Part shown: piece by piece, positions 4,178-7,336 of the stretch
Position numbering within the stretch: position 1 is the first letter of the stretch
How the letters are laid out: each line of letters begins with the position of its first letter
NCBI GenBank assembly: GCA_016926315.1
Contig: JAFGOU010000221.1
Coordinates: 1 to 7,336, forward strand
Length of the DNA stretch: 7,336 nucleotides
Reading direction: 5' to 3'
DNA from: Chitinispirillaceae bacterium
Lineage (GTDB): Bacteria > Fibrobacterota > Chitinivibrionia > Chitinivibrionales > Chitinispirillaceae
The notes under the pieces: model-generated
What the model saw: only the letters and a program-made list of their open reading frames with translations
Told to the model about the DNA's origin: nothing
The model's database searches: none
Made by a program: the position numbers and the translations under genes

Positions 4178-7100
4178 ATGCCTGCGCCTGAATCAATAAC
4201 CGGTCTTGTTTCCCGCTTTTCAGCCAACTACGAATCGTACAGTGCCCCGGCGTATAAAGAGGCGCACGTAAGACAGGAGTTCATCAACCCGTTCTTCGAG
4301 GCGCTTGGCTGGGACGTTTCCAACAGGCAGGGCTTTGCCGAGGCGTACAAAGAGGTGGTACACGAAGACGCCCTGAAAATCGGGACCGCGACCAAGGCGC
4401 CGGACTACTCGTTCCGCATCGGCGGCACGCGCAAGTTCTTCGTTGAAGCGAAAACACCGGCAGTGGACATAAAGGACAATATCGATCCGGCCTACCAGCT
4501 CCGGCGCTACGCATGGTCGGCCAAACTACCGATTTCTATCCTTACGGACTTCGAAGAGTTTTCTGTCTATACCTGCCGTGAAAAGCCGGACAAGAGTGAC
4601 AAGGCAAGCGTAGGGCGGGTACTGTACATCAGGTACGACGAATACGAAAAGCGGTGGGATGAAATCGCCGGGATATTCTCCAAGGACGCGGTGCTAAAGG
4701 GCTCGTTCGACAAATACGCGGAGTCGGCAAAGGGCAAGAAAGGCACGTCGGCGGTGGACGATGAATTTCTTAAAGAAATATCCCGCTGGCGGGACCTCCT
4801 TGCCCGGAACATCGCCATAAACAACTCCAGACTTAGCCAGAAAGAGCTGAACTTCGCGGTCCAGCGCACCATAGACCGGCTGATATTCCTGCGGATATGC
4901 GAAGACCGGGGAATCGAACAGTACGGCACGCTCATGGCGCTCCTGAACGGGGAGGGCGTGTATAAGCGCCTGCGCCAGAACTTCCAGCGGGCGGACGAGA
5001 TTTACAACTCAGGGCTGTTCCATTTCCGGGACGAAAGGGGCCGCGCCGAGCCTCCGGACACGCTCACGCTTGCGCTTAAAATAGACGACAAGCCGTTAAA
5101 GGACATCATCGAAAACCTCTATTATCCGGAAAGCCCTTACGAGTTTTCGGTTCTTCCGGCGGACATTCTGGGGCAGGTTTACGAGCAGTTCCTCGGCAAG
5201 GTGATTCGGCTCACGGCAGGACATCAGGCGAAAATAGACGATAAACCGGAAGTGAAAAAGGCCGGCGGCGTATTCTATACGCCCACCTACATCGTGGATT
5301 ACATCGTGAAGAACACGGTCGGGAAGCTCGTTGAGGACAGGACGCCGAAGCAGATTGAAAAGCTGAAAATCCTTGACCCAGCCTGCGGTTCCGGCTCGTT
5401 TCTTATTCAGGCGTACCAGTTCCTTCTGGATTACTGCCGTGACTGGTACATAAAGGACGGAATAGAAAAGCACTCGAAAGGGAAAGCGCCGGAGCTGGTG
5501 CAGGTGCGGAGCGGCGAATGGCGCTTGAGCACGCCGGAGCGCAAGAAAATCCTCCTGAACAGCATCCACGGCGTTGACATAGACACTCAGGCCGTCGAGG
5601 TCACGAAGCTTTCGCTTCTTCTGAAAGTCCTTGAGGGGGAGAACGAGCAGTCGCTGGCCCAGCAGATGACACTGTGGCACGAGCGGGCCCTGCCGTCGCT
5701 TGCGAACAATATAAAGTGCGGGAATTCGCTCATCGGCACGGATTTTTACGAGGGAACGCAGGAGAGCATGGGGATTTATGAGAACGAGGACGATGAACGG
5801 ACAAAGATAAACGCCTTTGACTGGGACGGCAGGGACGGGTTCCCGGAGATAATGAGGAACGGAGGATTCGACGCGGTGATAGGAAACCCGCCGTATGTAA
5901 GGCAAGAATCGCTCAGAGAGTTTAAGGATTATTTCCAGAGGAAGTATGAGGTCTATCATGGTATGGCGGATTTATACGCCTATTTTTTTGAGCGGGGTAT
6001 ATCGCTACTGAACGCACGCGGCCTGTTTTCGATTATCGTGGCTAATAAATGGATGCGGGCGAATTACGGCGAGCCTCTCAGAAAATGGCTGAAACAGAGA
6101 ACCATCCACAAGATTATTGACTTCGGAGACTTGCCGGTTTTTCAGAACGCCACCACGTATCCGTGCATTATTACCGTTTCACGGGGAATCGGGGAGAGGG
6201 CGATTCGGGCGTGCAAGGTCCACGCCTTGGACTTTAACGATCTTGCCGCATACGTCGAGAAGAACAGTTTCAGGGTAAATCTTTCCTCGCTAAAAGATGA
6301 TGGTTGGTCGCTTACCGACGAAAAAAGTGAAAATCTGCTTAATAAATTAAGGTCAAAAGGAGTGACGCTGGGGGAATATGTTAATGGTAAAATATTCCGG
6401 GGTGTATTGACAGGTTTAAATGAGGCCTTTGTTATTGATGAGGAAACGAGGAAGAGGCTGGTTAAGGAAGATAAGAAAAGTGCGGCGCTGATAAAACCTT
6501 TAATGGCTGGTCGTGATATTAAGCGCTTCTGCTCGGAAAAAAGTGGCAGATATATAATCGTTATTCCTAAGGGATGGACGAAGCAAAACATGAAAGGTGG
6601 GAATGCTTGGGCTTGGTTTAACAAGGAATTCCGTCCGATAGCACAGCATTTAGGTCCATTTGAAGATTCAGCTAAAAAACGTTGCGATCAAGGCGATTAT
6701 TGGTGGGAACTGCGTGCTTGTGATTATTATCCCGAGTTCGACAATGTCAAGATTATACTTCCGGACATAGCTTTAAGAGGGAATTTCGTTTATGACGAAG
6801 AAAGAAGTTATTGCTTAAATACAAGCTACATTATTTCTTCCGACGATAAATTCCTGCTCGGCATTCTCAACTCGAAGTTGATTACATTCTTCTACGGCCA
6901 TCTATCATCAACCTACCGCGGCGGTTATTTGCGGTTCATTTTTCAGTATATCGAACAGTTGCCGATCTGTGCGAAAGACTCCGACAATTCCCGTAACAAC
7001 AAAATGGTCGAATTGGTTTCCTCCATGCTTGATTTGCACAAAAACCACCCCCTCGCCCGCACCCCCCATGAAAAATCCCTGCTCCAGCGCCGGATAGATT

Positions 7101-7186
7101 CCACCGACCGGAAAATCGACGAGCTGGTGTACGAGCTGTACGGGCTGACGGAAGAGGAGATAAAGATCGTGGAGGGGAACAGTTAA
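4178..7186 (+). CDS. Type IIG-like restriction-modification enzyme (nuclease, N6-adenine methyltransferase and specificity in one chain)
   Basis: A 1002-residue single-chain enzyme expected to methylate adenine in a specific DNA site and cut DNA lacking the mark. Residues about 1-170 are an HsdR-N-like PD-(D/E)XK nuclease with catalytic residues visible: Asp76 (PDYSF), Glu90 and Lys92 (VEAK). A helical connector follows (about 190-345). The methyltransferase has GGVFYTP (363-369), the SAM-binding DPACGSGSF (400-408), HGVDID (464-469) and the catalytic NPPY (570-573). Residues about 680-930 are the TaqI-like specificity domain, ending near YIEQLPI, then a terminal helical region (966-1000). 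All key residues are intact, so it is probably active. There is no helicase domain, which separates it from Type I HsdR and LlaGI-like enzymes. The ATG at 4178 is the only plausible start: a stop lies in frame at 4154, and an MPAPE start followed by helix is typical of homologues. No Shine-Dalgarno precedes it. The specificity region (about 6290-6960) is much more AT-rich than the rest. Confidence 0.93.
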   Translation: MPAPESITGLVSRFSANYESYSAPAYKEAHVRQEFINPFFEALGWDVSNRQGFAEAYKEVVHEDALKIGTATKAPDYSFRIGGTRKFFVEAKTPAVDIKDNIDPAYQLRRYAWSAKLPISILTDFEEFSVYTCREKPDKSDKASVGRVLYIRYDEYEKRWDEIAGIFSKDAVLKGSFDKYAESAKGKKGTSAVDDEFLKEISRWRDLLARNIAINNSRLSQKELNFAVQRTIDRLIFLRICEDRGIEQYGTLMALLNGEGVYKRLRQNFQRADEIYNSGLFHFRDERGRAEPPDTLTLALKIDDKPLKDIIENLYYPESPYEFSVLPADILGQVYEQFLGKVIRLTAGHQAKIDDKPEVKKAGGVFYTPTYIVDYIVKNTVGKLVEDRTPKQIEKLKILDPACGSGSFLIQAYQFLLDYCRDWYIKDGIEKHSKGKAPELVQVRSGEWRLSTPERKKILLNSIHGVDIDTQAVEVTKLSLLLKVLEGENEQSLAQQMTLWHERALPSLANNIKCGNSLIGTDFYEGTQESMGIYENEDDERTKINAFDWDGRDGFPEIMRNGGFDAVIGNPPYVRQESLREFKDYFQRKYEVYHGMADLYAYFFERGISLLNARGLFSIIVANKWMRANYGEPLRKWLKQRTIHKIIDFGDLPVFQNATTYPCIITVSRGIGERAIRACKVHALDFNDLAAYVEKNSFRVNLSSLKDDGWSLTDEKSENLLNKLRSKGVTLGEYVNGKIFRGVLTGLNEAFVIDEETRKRLVKEDKKSAALIKPLMAGRDIKRFCSEKSGRYIIVIPKGWTKQNMKGGNAWAWFNKEFRPIAQHLGPFEDSAKKRCDQGDYWWELRACDYYPEFDNVKIILPDIALRGNFVYDEERSYCLNTSYIISSDDKFLLGILNSKLITFFYGHLSSTYRGGYLRFIFQYIEQLPICAKDSDNSRNNKMVELVSSMLDLHKNHPLARTPHEKSLLQRRIDSTDRKIDELVYELYGLTEEEIKIVEGNS

Positions 7187-7222
7187 GAAAATATCGAAAA
7201 AATAGAGACGGAGAATGCCATT

Positions 7223-7336
7223 ATGTACATGATGTTCGTTGACGAATCTGGCGATCCCGGATATCCGGCCTCCGGGAAATGGGCGGATTTCGGAGGCAGT
7301 AAAATATACGCGAAAGTCGGCGTTATTCTCCACGGA
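7223..7336 (+). CDS. DUF3800-family protein, N-terminal fragment (runs off the window)
   Basis: Thirty-eight codons are visible and remain open to the window end. The start MYMMFVDESGDPGY carries the hydrophobic strand plus DESGDPG motif typical of DUF3800 proteins, and the later YAKVGVIL is the usual second strand of that family. The conserved Asp-Glu pair (residues 7-8) is intact. The family has no settled biochemical role; it is common in mobile and defence regions, often beside restriction-modification genes. The ATG at 7223 is preceded by GGAG at 7210-7213, 9 bases upstream. It begins 36 bases after the restriction-modification gene with no terminator between, so the two are probably co-transcribed. 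Confidence 0.78.
   Translation, partial: MYMMFVDESGDPGYPASGKWADFGGSKIYAKVGVILHG

Noticed and set aside
3902..4227. The upstream part of the minus-strand frame overlapping the terminator and the start of the restriction-modification gene.
   Set aside because: It runs through a strong terminator and promoter and encodes His/Pro/Arg-rich sequence without motifs. Only the tail near 3757 looked at all protein-like.
5096..5959. A 287-codon minus-strand frame inside the restriction-modification gene.
   Set aside because: It is a shadow opposite conserved methyltransferase motifs, with no ribosome binding site or known domain.

Overview
The window looks like a bacterial chromosome of moderate-to-high GC, probably Gram-negative. 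The evidence is a core-type miaA gene, a divergent-polysaccharide-deacetylase (YibQ-type) gene, Shine-Dalgarno-led small genes, and a tRNA-Leu gene without an encoded CCA. The layout would fit a deltaproteobacterial (Desulfobacterota-like) or related anaerobe, but nothing here proves the taxon.

Left half (1-3629), core-like. A membrane-anchored YibQ-family protein is encoded on the minus strand (189-1379), with a probable terminator downstream at 41-70. Its recognisable active-site motifs have mostly lost their metal-binding residues, so it may be a pseudoenzyme. It is divergent from miaA (1475-2410), which encodes the tRNA A37 dimethylallyltransferase, and the two share a short intergenic region with promoter-like sequences. 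After a 225-bp gap come two small unrecognised genes on the plus strand. The first (2636-3139) encodes an Asn/Ser/Tyr-rich then Pro/Ala/Glu-rich protein. The second (3191-3469) encodes a small protein with a very acidic tail. They are followed by tRNA-Leu(CAA) at 3546-3629, whose A36-A37-A38 run makes it a plausible MiaA substrate.

Right half (3630-7336), accessory. Directly after the tRNA lies about 550 bp of non-coding or remnant sequence. It holds an 18-bp perfect palindrome, four alternating copies of TGTCCGG, a possible 218-bp inverted-repeat element, a strong sigma70-like promoter and a strong intrinsic terminator. Next is a 1002-residue single-chain restriction-modification enzyme (4178-7186), with a PD-(D/E)XK nuclease, an N6-adenine methyltransferase and a TaqI-like specificity domain. 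Its specificity region is distinctly AT-rich. The window ends inside the start of a DUF3800-family gene (7223 onward), probably in the same transcription unit.

The simplest reading is a core region ending in a tRNA-Leu gene, followed by a laterally acquired defence module. The most interesting signals are the promoter-terminator leader in front of the restriction-modification gene, the TGTCCGG repeat cluster, the mosaic specificity domain and the degenerate deacetylase. I did not find a clearly new multi-gene system.
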